Shown here: positions 53,048 through 62,935 of the stretch, piece by piece
Layout of the letters: every line of letters starts with the position of its first letter
How positions within the stretch are numbered: position 1 is the stretch's first letter
NCBI RefSeq assembly: GCF_015550425.1
Contig: NZ_JADNAT010000005.1
Span: 93,226 to 157,225, forward strand
DNA from: Clostridium sp. 1001275B_160808_H3
GTDB lineage: Bacteria; Bacillota; Clostridia; Clostridiales; Clostridiaceae
Length of the DNA: 64,000 bases
Direction of reading: 5' to 3'
Notes under the pieces: generated by a model
The model's input: the letters and a program-made list of their open reading frames with translations, nothing else
Database searches by the model: none
What the model was told of the DNA's origin: nothing
Position numbers and translations under genes: made by a program

Positions 53048-53249
53048 AATGAGAGATTAAATTTTTAAAGGCAATAAAGCTTACTCGAAATTGAATAAAT
53101 TTTATATTAAATAGAGTTCTGAGACTACATCGTTTTATCTAAAAATTAAAACATATATTAAATAATCACAATATATGTTAAATAATTACAAAGGTGCTAT
53201 AATATACATATTAAATAAATATTATTAATGAATATAAGGGGAGATAATA

Positions 53250-55217
53250 ATGGAGGAAATTAAGCAAAGGTATGATTCAGTTAATATTATGAGGATGGTA
53301 AGTGCTTTACTAGTTATCGCCATTCATACTTCAATATTTGGAAGTATCAATCAGACAGCTAACGACATTGTTACTAAGGGCATATCTAGAATTGCAGTTC
53401 CGTTTTTCTTTATTTCTACTGGGTATTTTATGTTTAAAAATATTAATAGACAAGGGTATATTAAGAGCTTTATAAAAAGGCTAGTAAAAATATATCTAAT
53501 AATAGGTGTAATTGATGTTTTGTTAATTATGCCATATGTTTCTGTAAGGTTACAAGGTGGTTTCATTAAAGCATTACAAGTTATATTAATAGGAGGTATT
53601 ACTGAAAGTTTATGGTATGTACCTGCAATAATATTATCAGTATTAGTTGTAAGTGTTTTTATTAAGAAAAATTGGGTAAAACCATTAGTAATAGTAAGTA
53701 TTTTATTATATATAATAGGACTACTAGGGGATAGTTACTATGGGTTAATTGTAAATACACCATTAGAAAAAATAGTTGATATTTATAAAATGTTATTTAT
53801 AAATACAAGAAATGGAATAACCTTTAGTGTACCTTTTGTTGCAATAGGAGCTTTAATGGCAAAGGGTAATATAGCAAATAGTATAAAGAATATAAAATAT
53901 GCTGTTTTAGGATTTTCTATTTTACTTGGAATAGAAGGATATTTATTGAATGCTAATAATATAGCTATTGATACAAATATGTATATATCACTTATTTTGC
54001 TAGTTCCAGCAATATTTCTATGCCTTTTAAATTTAAAATTTGAAATAAGTGAAAGAACTTCTAATATATTAAGAGAAATGAGTTTATGGGTATATTGTGT
54101 ACATGAAACAATAATGCTTATGTTACTAATATATGTTGGGAATTTTAATACTATAATGATGTTTTTAATTGTATCATCTATTTCAATATTTATTGCATAT
54201 TTAATTTCAGCAAAAAAAGTAAAAATACCTGCAGTTAATATTAAAAAAGAAAGAGTGATAGCATGGTCATTTTTAGCTTTAGCTATAATTATTTTAGCTA
54301 CTAACTCAATTAAAGGTAGTAAATCTGTAAATAATTCTTCAACTGCCTTTAATTTAGATGGAGAAGCAACTGATATAGTTGGACCATTATATAAAATAAG
54401 TGATGAAAATAGTAGCTTATATATTTATGGGTATTATTCAGCAGGAACTCAAGATATGTATCCATTAAATGAGGCAGTGCAAGAAGCTGTAAAAAATAGT
54501 GATGGAGTAGTAGTTGAGGTAAATACGCCTAATCCATCAGATAATAGGTATATTGAATTAAGTATGTATGCGAAAGATGATAGTATTGAAAAGCATATAA
54601 CCAGTGAAGCTTTAGAAATATTGAAAGAGATTTCATCAGAAAAAAATATGAGATTTGATCAAATAAAAAGTTATAAACCTATACCAATAGGCTCAAATTT
54701 TCGAATGTTATATTCAGAGGTAGAAGGGCATTCAATGAATTATTCACCACAAGGTTTTGTAGAGGCCTTTGCATCAAAATATGAAAAAGATAAAATACCA
54801 ATGATGGATATTTATGAACTTTTAACTGATATGGTATCTGTATCTAATGAAGTAGAGGATGCAAGTATTAAGCTAATAAAATATTATAAAGAAATAAAGC
54901 CGGAAAATTTAATAAAGTCATTAGAATTATGGAAAAATGGTGACTTAGAAGCCTTTAATAAATTTGATTCAGTGGAAGAAAGCTTAAATGATACTGAAAA
55001 GAAAGAGTATCAAAAGATCAACGATGTATATAAAAAGCATAATGATGAGTTAAACAACAAATATTATGAAATTTACTTAGGTAAATTAAAAGACTTTATG
55101 AAAGAAGATAAAAATTATTTTGTATCAATTTCCTCTGATTTTATGGGAGGAGAAAATGGTATATTAGAGAGATTAATTAAAGAAGGATATAAAGTAGAAA
55201 AGATTGATAAAAAATGA
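53250..55217 (+). CDS. Acyltransferase-3 membrane domain fused to a degenerate TraB/GumN-like domain
   Basis: 655 residues. Residues about 1-345 form an acyltransferase-3 domain with about ten membrane helices and RMVSALLVIAIHTSIF, which carries the conserved His of this fold. It is close to the membrane half of VanT. Residues about 360-655 follow the TraB/GumN pattern: GPLYKISDENSSLYIYG, YPLNEAVQEAV, VVVEVNT, and a C-terminal FVSISSDFMGGENGILERL. Both GXXH histidines of TraB are replaced (YGYYS, SSDF), so metal-dependent hydrolase activity is unlikely. It probably modifies or senses an envelope polymer; substrate unknown. Confidence 0.75.
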   Translation: MEEIKQRYDSVNIMRMVSALLVIAIHTSIFGSINQTANDIVTKGISRIAVPFFFISTGYFMFKNINRQGYIKSFIKRLVKIYLIIGVIDVLLIMPYVSVRLQGGFIKALQVILIGGITESLWYVPAIILSVLVVSVFIKKNWVKPLVIVSILLYIIGLLGDSYYGLIVNTPLEKIVDIYKMLFINTRNGITFSVPFVAIGALMAKGNIANSIKNIKYAVLGFSILLGIEGYLLNANNIAIDTNMYISLILLVPAIFLCLLNLKFEISERTSNILREMSLWVYCVHETIMLMLLIYVGNFNTIMMFLIVSSISIFIAYLISAKKVKIPAVNIKKERVIAWSFLALAIIILATNSIKGSKSVNNSSTAFNLDGEATDIVGPLYKISDENSSLYIYGYYSAGTQDMYPLNEAVQEAVKNSDGVVVEVNTPNPSDNRYIELSMYAKDDSIEKHITSEALEILKEISSEKNMRFDQIKSYKPIPIGSNFRMLYSEVEGHSMNYSPQGFVEAFASKYEKDKIPMMDIYELLTDMVSVSNEVEDASIKLIKYYKEIKPENLIKSLELWKNGDLEAFNKFDSVEESLNDTEKKEYQKINDVYKKHNDELNNKYYEIYLGKLKDFMKEDKNYFVSISSDFMGGENGILERLIKEGYKVEKIDKK

Positions 55218-55287
55218 TTATTTAAAAAATTGAGCTTATGGGCAAAATATAATTTGATACATTGATATTATATTTCGGAGGTGCCAT

Positions 55288-56076
55288 ATGAAAAGATTAG
55301 ATAATAAAATTTCTTTAGTAACTTCATCAACAAGAGGAATAGGATTAGAAATAGCTAAAAAATTAGGTGATAATGGGTCAAAGGTTTATCTTGCTGTAAG
55401 GAGGTTAGATGCAGGTAAGAGGATTGCTGATGAAATTATTGCAAATGGTGGTAAAGCGGGTGTAGTATATTTTGATGCAAGTAAGCCAGAAACATATAAA
55501 ACTATGATAGAAGAAGTTATTAATAAAGAGAAAAGATTAGATGTATTAGTAAATAACTATGGAGGAACTGATGTAAAAGCAGACTTTGATGTAGTTACAG
55601 GAAATACAGAGGATTTTTTTAGAATAGTACAAGATAACTTGCAAAGTGTATACTTACCTTGTAAAGAAGTAATACCTCATATGATAAAAAATGGAGGTGG
55701 AAGTATAATTAATATATCGACTATAGGTTCAGTAATTCCTGATTTATCACGTGTAGCATATGTTGTATCAAAGGCAGCAATTAACTCACTAACTCAAAAT
55801 ATAGCAGTTCAATATGCGAAGCAAGGAGTTAGATGCAATGCGATATTACCAGGTCTTATAGCAACTGATGCTGCTATGGACAATATGTCAGAGGAATTTA
55901 TAAAAGGATTTTTACGACATGTTCCATTAAATAGAGTTGGAAAGCCAGAGGATATAGCAAATGCAGTAGTATTTTATGCTAGTGATGAATCATCTTTTAT
56001 TACTGGAGATTTAATTGAAGTTGCAGGAGGATTCGGACTTCCAACTCCATTATATGGTGATTCTATCACTAAGTAA
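55288..56076 (+). CDS. SDR oxidoreductase, probable 7-alpha-hydroxysteroid dehydrogenase
   Basis: 262 residues. Rossmann motif VTSSTRGIG; a following basic pair (AVRR) favours NADP(H). LVNNYGGT, catalytic Ser in NISTIGSV, and YVVSK with Tyr and Lys. The stretches INSLTQNIAVQYA, HVPLNRVGKPEDIANAV and EVAGGF.LPTPLY are very like the clostridial 7-alpha-HSDH of the C. sardiniense (absonum) group as I remember it. Such enzymes oxidise the 7-alpha hydroxyl of bile acids such as cholate and chenodeoxycholate. A general SDR of other specificity remains possible. Confidence 0.72.
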   Translation: MKRLDNKISLVTSSTRGIGLEIAKKLGDNGSKVYLAVRRLDAGKRIADEIIANGGKAGVVYFDASKPETYKTMIEEVINKEKRLDVLVNNYGGTDVKADFDVVTGNTEDFFRIVQDNLQSVYLPCKEVIPHMIKNGGGSIINISTIGSVIPDLSRVAYVVSKAAINSLTQNIAVQYAKQGVRCNAILPGLIATDAAMDNMSEEFIKGFLRHVPLNRVGKPEDIANAVVFYASDESSFITGDLIEVAGGFGLPTPLYGDSITK

Positions 56077-56157
56077 AATGAATTTATAATTATTTTATAT
56101 AGTAATATATACAATAAAGGGAAATAATGCTATAATAGTAAAAAGGGGGTATTTAAT

Positions 56158-56529
56158 ATGAAGGATAACAGAATTAACTTAGTTATAAAATCTTTACTTT
56201 GGGGTATAGCTTGGCTTGGGGTAGCAGCATTAATAGGATTTATAATAACTAAAGTAACACCATATAAAAACTTTGAAAATATCTTATTTATAGAAGGTAT
56301 TATATTAGTTTTTGTAGGAATCTTTGCGTCAATATCAGGAGATCCAATGGGGCTTTCTATGCAAGGACTTGGGCAAAACAGTGCTCAATATGCAGCTATT
56401 GCAAATTTAGAAACTACTAAAATGGAAAGAGAAAAATCTAATAGAAAGTTAAATGTAGCACTAGCTGTTAGTACATTTTCCTTAATATTAGGTGGGTTGT
56501 TTAGTGCAGGTTTAACTTTTATTATATAG
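56158..56529 (+). CDS. Small membrane protein, hypothetical
   Basis: 123 residues with three membrane segments (about 10-31, 40-60, 100-122). A loop SGDPMGLSMQGLGQNSAQYAA lies after the second. I do not recognise the family. Ribosome site GGGGG. A decayed partial copy lies just downstream (56613-56762), so this region was duplicated. Confidence 0.68.
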   Translation: MKDNRINLVIKSLLWGIAWLGVAALIGFIITKVTPYKNFENILFIEGIILVFVGIFASISGDPMGLSMQGLGQNSAQYAAIANLETTKMEREKSNRKLNVALAVSTFSLILGGLFSAGLTFII

Positions 56530-56612
56530 TTTTATAGAAAGCTATTAGGCATTATAGAAATCAAGAATAAAGCTTTTTATTAGTATTATTTATAAAAATA
56601 TATAATTAAATT

Positions 56613-56762
56613 TTTTCATCAATATCAGCAGATTCAATTGCCCTTTCACTAATGGGAGGGGGTAGAAGCTATAGAACAGAAACAGACATCTCATTTGCTT
56701 TTAGTAGTTTATCTTTAATAATTGGTGGAATTTTATCTACTGCATTAACTTTTATAATGTAA
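56613..56762 (+). pseudogene. Remnant of a duplicate of the preceding membrane protein gene
   Basis: Fifty codons encode SSISADSIALSLMGGG and SSLSLIIGGILSTALTFIM, which follow the loop and last helix of the preceding gene product (ASISGDPMGLSMQGLG, STFSLILGGLFSAGLTFII). The middle region is missing and a stop codon precedes it, so no complete gene is left. Confidence 0.7.
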
Positions 56763-56782
56763 ATTAGAATTTATGTTTTTAT

Positions 56783-56819
56783 AATAGAGTTGCTGTTTTA
56801 ATTATAGCAACTCTATTTT
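56783..56819 (+). terminator. Terminator after the remnant
   Basis: AATAGAGTTGCT (56783-56794) pairs with AGCAACTCTATT (56806-56817) and T-run. The AT-rich stretch from 56820 to 57051 holds no gene I can support. Confidence 0.82.
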
Positions 56820-57051
56820 GATTTACTTAATAAAATATTATATTTATATATTTTTATTAAGTAATAAATATTATTAATTAGTTCTTGATTTACTACAGAC
56901 TATTATAGTATTATTTTATATAACTAACAGAAACTAATAATTAATAGGATTAGTTTATAAATTATAAAGATTATATGATAGTTTAATATTATCTAATAAA
57001 AAGATTATTAAAAGTTACAAATTGAAATAAGACTATACTTTGGAGGTAATT

Positions 57052-57885
57052 ATGTTAAATATAGGATGTCATTTATCAACTACAAAAGGTTTTGAAAATA
57101 TGGGAAAAGAAGCACTACAAATTGGAGCAAATACATTTCAGTTCTTCACTCGTAATCCAAGAGGTGGTAAGGCAAAAGAAATAGATATGGATGATATGGA
57201 AGGTCTTTTAAAAATTGCAAGGGAAAATAACTTTGCAACTATTTTAGCACATGCTCCATATACATTAAATGCATGTTCAGCAGATGAAAGAACAAGAGAA
57301 TTTGCAAGAGAAATGATGGCTGATGATTTAAATAGAATGGAACTTATGCCAAATAACTTATATAATTTTCATCCAGGAAGTCACGTAAAGCAAGGGGTAG
57401 AGATAGGTATAAATTATATAGTAGATTTACTTAATACTGTATTAAGTAAAGACCAAACTACTACAGTTTTACTAGAAACTATGGCTGGAAAAGGTTCAGA
57501 AGTTGGAAGAACCTTTGAAGAAATAGCAGAAATAATATCAAGAGTTGAATTAAAAGAAAAGATGGGAGTTTGTCTTGATACTTGCCATATTTATGATGCG
57601 GGATATGATATAGTAAATGATTTAGATGGGGTTTTAGAAGAGTTTGATAGAATAATAGGATTAGATAGATTAAAAGCAATTCACTTAAATGATAGTAAAA
57701 ATCCATTTAAGAGTCACAAAGATAGACATGAAAAAATAGGAGAGGGTTCTTTAGGGTTAGAAGCTATAACAAGAATAATAAATCATCCAAAGCTAAAGCA
57801 TTTACCATTTTTCTTAGAAACTCCAAATGAACTTGATGGTTATGCAAAAGAAATAGAACTATTAAGAAGCAAATATGTAGAATAA
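57052..57885 (+). CDS. nfo: Endonuclease IV (AP endonuclease)
   Basis: 277 residues from ATG at 57052, with GGAGG before it. Zinc TIM-barrel enzyme that cleaves DNA at abasic sites in base-excision repair. All main motifs are visible: [69 protein letters not shown] and DRHEKIGEG, which supply the zinc ligands. Monocistronic. Confidence 0.94.
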   Translation: MLNIGCHLSTTKGFENMGKEALQIGANTFQFFTRNPRGGKAKEIDMDDMEGLLKIARENNFATILAHAPYTLNACSADERTREFAREMMADDLNRMELMPNNLYNFHPGSHVKQGVEIGINYIVDLLNTVLSKDQTTTVLLETMAGKGSEVGRTFEEIAEIISRVELKEKMGVCLDTCHIYDAGYDIVNDLDGVLEEFDRIIGLDRLKAIHLNDSKNPFKSHKDRHEKIGEGSLGLEAITRIINHPKLKHLPFFLETPNELDGYAKEIELLRSKYVE

Positions 57886-57976
57886 TAAAATTTCTTGCTA
57901 TCTAGTAATTTCTTGTGTAATATTTACTTATCGTAGCCCTTATATTTGCAATTTATAGCAAGGAGTTGTTTTAGAT

Positions 57977-59143
57977 ATGGAAGATTTAAAAAATGCTATT
58001 TATGAAATGTTAGAAGAAGAAATTTTAAAGATAGTTATTAGTAATAAAGCAAATAAAGAAATTGAATATAATAAAATAAGTTTTTTACTTAAGGAAAATA
58101 ATAAGGGGAAAAAATATTATCAAATAGAAAAATTTACTGATAAGCAAGTTTTTCATGAAAACATTGAAATTAATCAATTGGAAAAAGCACTATTTGAGAT
58201 TGTAAATGAAAATTACAAACAATTGTCAGCATGGTCTAATGAAACATCTTTTGATTTAAAAATATCAAAAAAGGGAAAAGTATTTTTAGGAAAGAAAAAG
58301 AGTAATAATTCTAATCTTTCTAATAAGAGCCATAATAAAGAAAAAAATTACATATTAAAAGAGGGTATGATAATAGAGCCTTTAATAGATTTAGGGGTTT
58401 TCACTAAAGAAGGTAAAGTTATAAATTCTAAATATGATAAGTATAAGCAAATAAATAGGTTTATTGAAATAATAGATGATGAAATAAAGAAAAATGATTA
58501 TAAAGAACTTACTATATTAGATTTTGGTTGTGGAAAATCATACTTAACTTTTGTTTTATATTATTATTTTGTAGAGATAAAAAATATAAATGTTAAAATG
58601 ATAGGATTAGATCTTAAAGCTGATGTAATTAAAAAATGTAATGAAATTGCTAAAAGATATAAATATGATAATTTACATTTTGAACTTGGAGATATAAATG
58701 GATACAAGTATGAAAATAATGTTGATATGGTAATAACACTACATGCTTGTGATACAGCAACAGATTATGCATTGTATAATGCAATAAAATGGAATGCAAA
58801 GATGATTTTCTCAGTACCATGTTGCCAGCACGAATTCAATCATCAAATGGAAGCAAGTACATTATCTATATTAACTAAATATGGAATAGTTCAAGAAAGA
58901 GTAGCGGCATTAATGACAGATGCAGTAAGGGGAAATCTTTTAGAAGCAGCTGGTTACAAGACACAGCTTTTAGAATTTATTGATATTGCACATTCACCTA
59001 AGAATATATTAATAAGAGCTTCAAAATCTAAAATTTCAATTGAGAAAAGGGAAAAAGCTTTAAAGGAAGTAGATTCACTTATAAATGAATTTAAATTTAA
59101 TCCAACATTATTAAATTTATTGAAAAAAGATGATTTAATATAA
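57977..59143 (+). CDS. SAM-dependent methyltransferase (Methyltransf_32 type)
   Basis: 388 residues. The N-terminal half (about 1-165) has no motif I know. The methyltransferase domain has SAM motif ILDFGCGKSYLTFVLYYYF, GLDLKADVIKKC, MVITLHACDTATDYAL and IFSVPCCQHEFN. HACDTATD and PCCQHE are typical of the Methyltransf_32/Trm13-like branch, which includes RNA methyltransferases. The substrate is not evident. It has an AAGGAG ribosome site and a terminator. Confidence 0.82.
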   Translation: MEDLKNAIYEMLEEEILKIVISNKANKEIEYNKISFLLKENNKGKKYYQIEKFTDKQVFHENIEINQLEKALFEIVNENYKQLSAWSNETSFDLKISKKGKVFLGKKKSNNSNLSNKSHNKEKNYILKEGMIIEPLIDLGVFTKEGKVINSKYDKYKQINRFIEIIDDEIKKNDYKELTILDFGCGKSYLTFVLYYYFVEIKNINVKMIGLDLKADVIKKCNEIAKRYKYDNLHFELGDINGYKYENNVDMVITLHACDTATDYALYNAIKWNAKMIFSVPCCQHEFNHQMEASTLSILTKYGIVQERVAALMTDAVRGNLLEAAGYKTQLLEFIDIAHSPKNILIRASKSKISIEKREKALKEVDSLINEFKFNPTLLNLLKKDDLI

Positions 59144-59150
59144 TTTACAA

Positions 59151-59180
59151 TGCTGTACTTTGAAAAGTACAGCGTTTTTT
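59151..59180 (+). terminator. Terminator of the methyltransferase gene
   Basis: GCTGTACTT (59152-59160) pairs with AAGTACAGC (59165-59173), then GTTTTTT. Confidence 0.88.
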
Positions 59181-59267
59181 ATATTAATGAGTAAGTTACA
59201 ATAACTTTGATAAAAATAATAAGGAATAGTCTAATTACAGTAAATTATAAAATGAATGGGAGGACAT

Positions 59268-62200
59268 ATGGATAGAGATGAAATGATATTAAATATAGAA
59301 AAGAAATTAAATAAAGAATTTATAGGTCAAAAAGAGTTTTTTAAAGAGGTATCAGAATATTTTATAAATAAAATAGAAAATGAAGAAAAAGGAATTTTAA
59401 CTGTAGCAGGGCATAAGAACACATTTAAAAAGATAAGTATAAGAGCTATTTTCGAAGAGTTATATAAAAATAAGCTAATAAGAAATAGAAATTTAGATGA
59501 AATTGATTTAGCATCTTATAATTTTAATATGGGATATAATGCTTTTTTAACAGATTTATATGAAAAGTTAAATAATAATAAATCTGAGGGATTGATGTTT
59601 AAAAATACAGAAAAAGCGTCAAAGGAAATAATGAAACTATTATCAAGTATATATCCTAATACTTGTATTCAATTAAACCATGATTATGTAATTAAGAACA
59701 AATTTTTAGTAGAAGCTAAAGAGCAAGATAAAAATAAAATTAATAAGATAGTTTGTCATAATAAATTTTTTATATTTATTTATAACTATGAAGATAAGAA
59801 TGAATTTGAGGACTTCTTACAGGTATCATTAAAAAATAGCGATAGAATTTTTTATACTAGAGAGCTTACTGAAAAAGAAAAAAATATAATTATAAGAAAA
59901 AAGTTAACAAATGAAATTGAAAAAATAAAAGATGATTTTGGCATACAAGTTCTATTAGGATTTAAGGACAGTATTAATGAAAAAGAAAAGTTCGGTGTTT
60001 GCGAGTATCTTCAAAAGAACTTTAGCAAAAATAGTGGCTTTGATATTACAGAATATATATATTATAAAGTAAGTGATCCTTTAAGAAACTTGGTATTGAA
60101 AGAATCAATAGAAGCAGGAGAAAAGATATTACTATATATAGATAATAATAAAATGCAATGTAAAGTAAATAATGAAATATATAGGTTAAATAAGTATTCT
60201 ACTCCTACTTTGGATGAGGTTAGATATAAATTAGAATCTATAATAGGGGTTAAAGAGCTAAAAGAGTTCTTAGTAAATATAGAAAATAATTATAAGGTAC
60301 AAAAAATAAGAGAAAAATTAGGACTAAGAGTATCTAGAATATCTTTAAATATGATATTTGCGGGAAATGCAGGTACTGGAAAGACAAATGCAGCAAGGAT
60401 AACTTATGAATATTTAAATGCTTTAGGTTTATTGTCAAAAGGAGTATTTGTAGAGGTTAGCAAGGCAGATTTTATAACAGAACATATTAATGAAACTGCT
60501 AAAAGAACAAATGACATAATTAATTCAGCAATAGGAGGAGTATTGTTCATTGATGAAGCATACGCTTTGTGTGAAAGCGAAGATGATAAGGTTGGAAAGG
60601 AAATAGTAGATGCTTTACTAAAAGGAATTGAGGATAATAGAAATAATTTAACAGTCATATTGGCTGGATATGAAAAAGATATGGAAGAATTTTTGAGTTT
60701 TAATCAAGGACTTAAATCCAGGTTTCCTAATACGATACATTTTGAAGATTATAATCCAGAAGAAATGTATAAAATTGCTAAGCAAATTGCAAAAACAAAG
60801 GGATATAGAATTGCAAATAATGTTAAAAATGATTTAATAGATTTGTTTACCAGAAATCAGCTTACAGGAAAAAATGATTTAGGGAATGCAAGGTTTGTAA
60901 GAAATATAATAGAAAATGCTATTATATATTCTTCAAGAAAATATCTAAATAGCAATAAAAGTGAAATAGACTTATTAGAAAGAGAAGATTTTAACTTTAA
61001 AGCTAGTGCTAAATTTGATTTGGAAGAAAAGTTAAAGGATATAATAGGGTTAGAAGAAGTTAAAAATCTTTTAAGAAGTCAATATAAGCTTTTAATTGCT
61101 CAAGAGAAAAGAAAGTCTGTTGGAGTAAATACGGAGATAGATCAAAACTTAAATATGGTATTTGCGGGTAATCCTGGTACTGGGAAAACCAGTATAGCAA
61201 GATTAGTTGCTCAAATGCTTAATAGTATGGGATTATTAAAAGTAGGTCAATTAGTAGAAACAGATAGGTCTAGTTTTGTTTCAAATATCCCAGGAGAAAC
61301 TTCTAAAAAAACAGAAGAAAAATTTAAAGAAGCCTTAGGTGGCGTATTATTTATAGATGAAGCATACACTCTTGCTAACGATAGTTTAGGAAGAGAAGCC
61401 ATAGAAACACTTCTTAAATTAATAGAGGATTATTCAAAAGAGGTAATAGTTATTTTAGCTGGATATGAGCAAGAAATGGAAGAATTCTTTGATGTAAATA
61501 TAGGACTTCGATCAAGATTCCCATTATGGACTAATTTTGAAGATTATAATCCAAATGAACTTTTAGAAATGGCTATAAGGTTAGTTGAATCAAAAGGATT
61601 TAAGTTATCTAAGAATGGATATACAGCACTTAAAAAGAGTTTTGTTGACATATATGAAAATTCTGATGCACAGTCAGGAAATGGTAGAATGGTAAGAAAT
61701 TATGTTGAGAATTTAATAAGAATTCAAAGCATAAGAATTGCAGAAGAAGATATAAGTGTTTACGAGATGAATTTAATAACATATAAGGATGTTGAAAAAC
61801 TTAATACTTCCCAATATGACAATGAGTTTGATTTAGAGGAAAAACTAAAAGATTTAATTGGAAATGAAGAAGCTAAAGAGTTTTTAAGAAATCAATATAA
61901 ATTAATGAGAGTAAAGGAAAGAAGAAAAAGATTAGGGTTATCTACAGATATAAATAGATATATGAACATAATTTTTACTGGGGATATCGGAACAGGTAAA
62001 AAAACTGTATTAAATATATTATCAGAAACATTATATAGTATTGGTGTTGTAAAAGCTAAAAGTATAGTAGACCTAAATAAAGAAGAAATTATAGATAATA
62101 TGAAAAATGGAATATCTTTTGAAGATATTTTAAATAAGCAAGTTGGTAAAGTAGTTTATATAGATAATGCTGAGTTCTTATTAGAAGATACATCAAATAG

Positions 62201-62642
62201 AATAATAAAGGACTTAATCAAATTTATAGACAAGAATAGTAATAGAATAGTTATAACTTTATCAGGAAAAAGTAAAGATATTAAAAGTCTTATGCAGTTA
62301 AATCCAGAATTAAATTATAGGTTTCCATCAATGTTAAACTTTAAAGATTATAACAAAGATGAATTATTTAATATGGCACTAAGCATTTTAGAAAATAAGA
62401 AATATGTTATAGATGATGAATCTAAAGAAACTTTAAACAAGACAATAATAGAATTAGATGATAATAGAAATTTAAGTTTAAGAAATGGCTTAATGATAAA
62501 ACAATATTTAGATATTCTTATTAGAGAACAAAGTATTAGAATTTGCGATTCTAAAATAAATCCTAAAGAAATGAATACAATAATCTCAAGTGATATTACT
62601 AAGAGTAAGAATCAATTTTTATTAAAGAATATTTTTGATTGA
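59268..62642 (+). CDS. Large AAA+ protein with three CbbX/SpoVK-type modules and a degenerate N-terminal one
   Basis: 1124 residues from ATG at 59268 (GGGAGG before; an in-frame ATG at 59256 overlaps that site). Three CbbX-type AAA+ modules follow each other about 270 residues apart: Walker A GNAGTGKT (about 365), GNPGTGKT (about 633) and GDIGTGKKT (about 905). Modules 1 and 2 have Walker B LFIDEAY. Module 3 has VYIDNAE, with the catalytic Glu replaced. The N-terminal region (EFIGQKEFFKEV, then GHKNTFKKI) looks like a fourth, Walker-less Clp-type module. Such proteins remodel partner complexes; SpoVK is a single-module relative. Monocistronic. Confidence 0.85.
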   Translation: MDRDEMILNIEKKLNKEFIGQKEFFKEVSEYFINKIENEEKGILTVAGHKNTFKKISIRAIFEELYKNKLIRNRNLDEIDLASYNFNMGYNAFLTDLYEKLNNNKSEGLMFKNTEKASKEIMKLLSSIYPNTCIQLNHDYVIKNKFLVEAKEQDKNKINKIVCHNKFFIFIYNYEDKNEFEDFLQVSLKNSDRIFYTRELTEKEKNIIIRKKLTNEIEKIKDDFGIQVLLGFKDSINEKEKFGVCEYLQKNFSKNSGFDITEYIYYKVSDPLRNLVLKESIEAGEKILLYIDNNKMQCKVNNEIYRLNKYSTPTLDEVRYKLESIIGVKELKEFLVNIENNYKVQKIREKLGLRVSRISLNMIFAGNAGTGKTNAARITYEYLNALGLLSKGVFVEVSKADFITEHINETAKRTNDIINSAIGGVLFIDEAYALCESEDDKVGKEIVDALLKGIEDNRNNLTVILAGYEKDMEEFLSFNQGLKSRFPNTIHFEDYNPEEMYKIAKQIAKTKGYRIANNVKNDLIDLFTRNQLTGKNDLGNARFVRNIIENAIIYSSRKYLNSNKSEIDLLEREDFNFKASAKFDLEEKLKDIIGLEEVKNLLRSQYKLLIAQEKRKSVGVNTEIDQNLNMVFAGNPGTGKTSIARLVAQMLNSMGLLKVGQLVETDRSSFVSNIPGETSKKTEEKFKEALGGVLFIDEAYTLANDSLGREAIETLLKLIEDYSKEVIVILAGYEQEMEEFFDVNIGLRSRFPLWTNFEDYNPNELLEMAIRLVESKGFKLSKNGYTALKKSFVDIYENSDAQSGNGRMVRNYVENLIRIQSIRIAEEDISVYEMNLITYKDVEKLNTSQYDNEFDLEEKLKDLIGNEEAKEFLRNQYKLMRVKERRKRLGLSTDINRYMNIIFTGDIGTGKKTVLNILSETLYSIGVVKAKSIVDLNKEEIIDNMKNGISFEDILNKQVGKVVYIDNAEFLLEDTSNRIIKDLIKFIDKNSNRIVITLSGKSKDIKSLMQLNPELNYRFPSMLNFKDYNKDELFNMALSILENKKYVIDDESKETLNKTIIELDDNRNLSLRNGLMIKQYLDILIREQSIRICDSKINPKEMNTIISSDITKSKNQFLLKNIFD

Positions 62643-62733
62643 TGGTTTTAAATATAAGCGTAGAAGATATATATGAAAATAGAAAAGCAATAGGGGCAAT
62701 AGAATATTTATATATTTTATTTATTCATTGTTT

Positions 62734-62765
62734 GTAGTTACTATTAATTTCTTTATAGTAACTAC
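62734..62765. repeat. Perfect 11-bp inverted repeat after the AAA+ gene
   Basis: GTAGTTACTAT (62734-62744) and ATAGTAACTAC (62755-62765). It could stop transcription in either direction, but the tail is not T-rich. Confidence 0.5.
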
Positions 62766-62801
62766 ATATATTTGAAATTTAGAATTTGGGTTAATAGATA
62801 T

Positions 62802-62842
62802 AGTAGTTAGTCTTGTATGAAAACAAAACTAACTACTTTTTT
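62802..62842 (+). terminator. Terminator between the AAA+ and GerMN genes
   Basis: AGTAGTTAGT (62802-62811) pairs with ACTAACTACT (62828-62837), then T6. Confidence 0.85.
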
Positions 62843-62935
62843 AATAAAAGATTATGAACTTATTTATATAAATAAATTGGAATAGTGTGAAGGTACTAGT
62901 ATCTAAATTAATTATCAATCTAATAAAATAATTTA

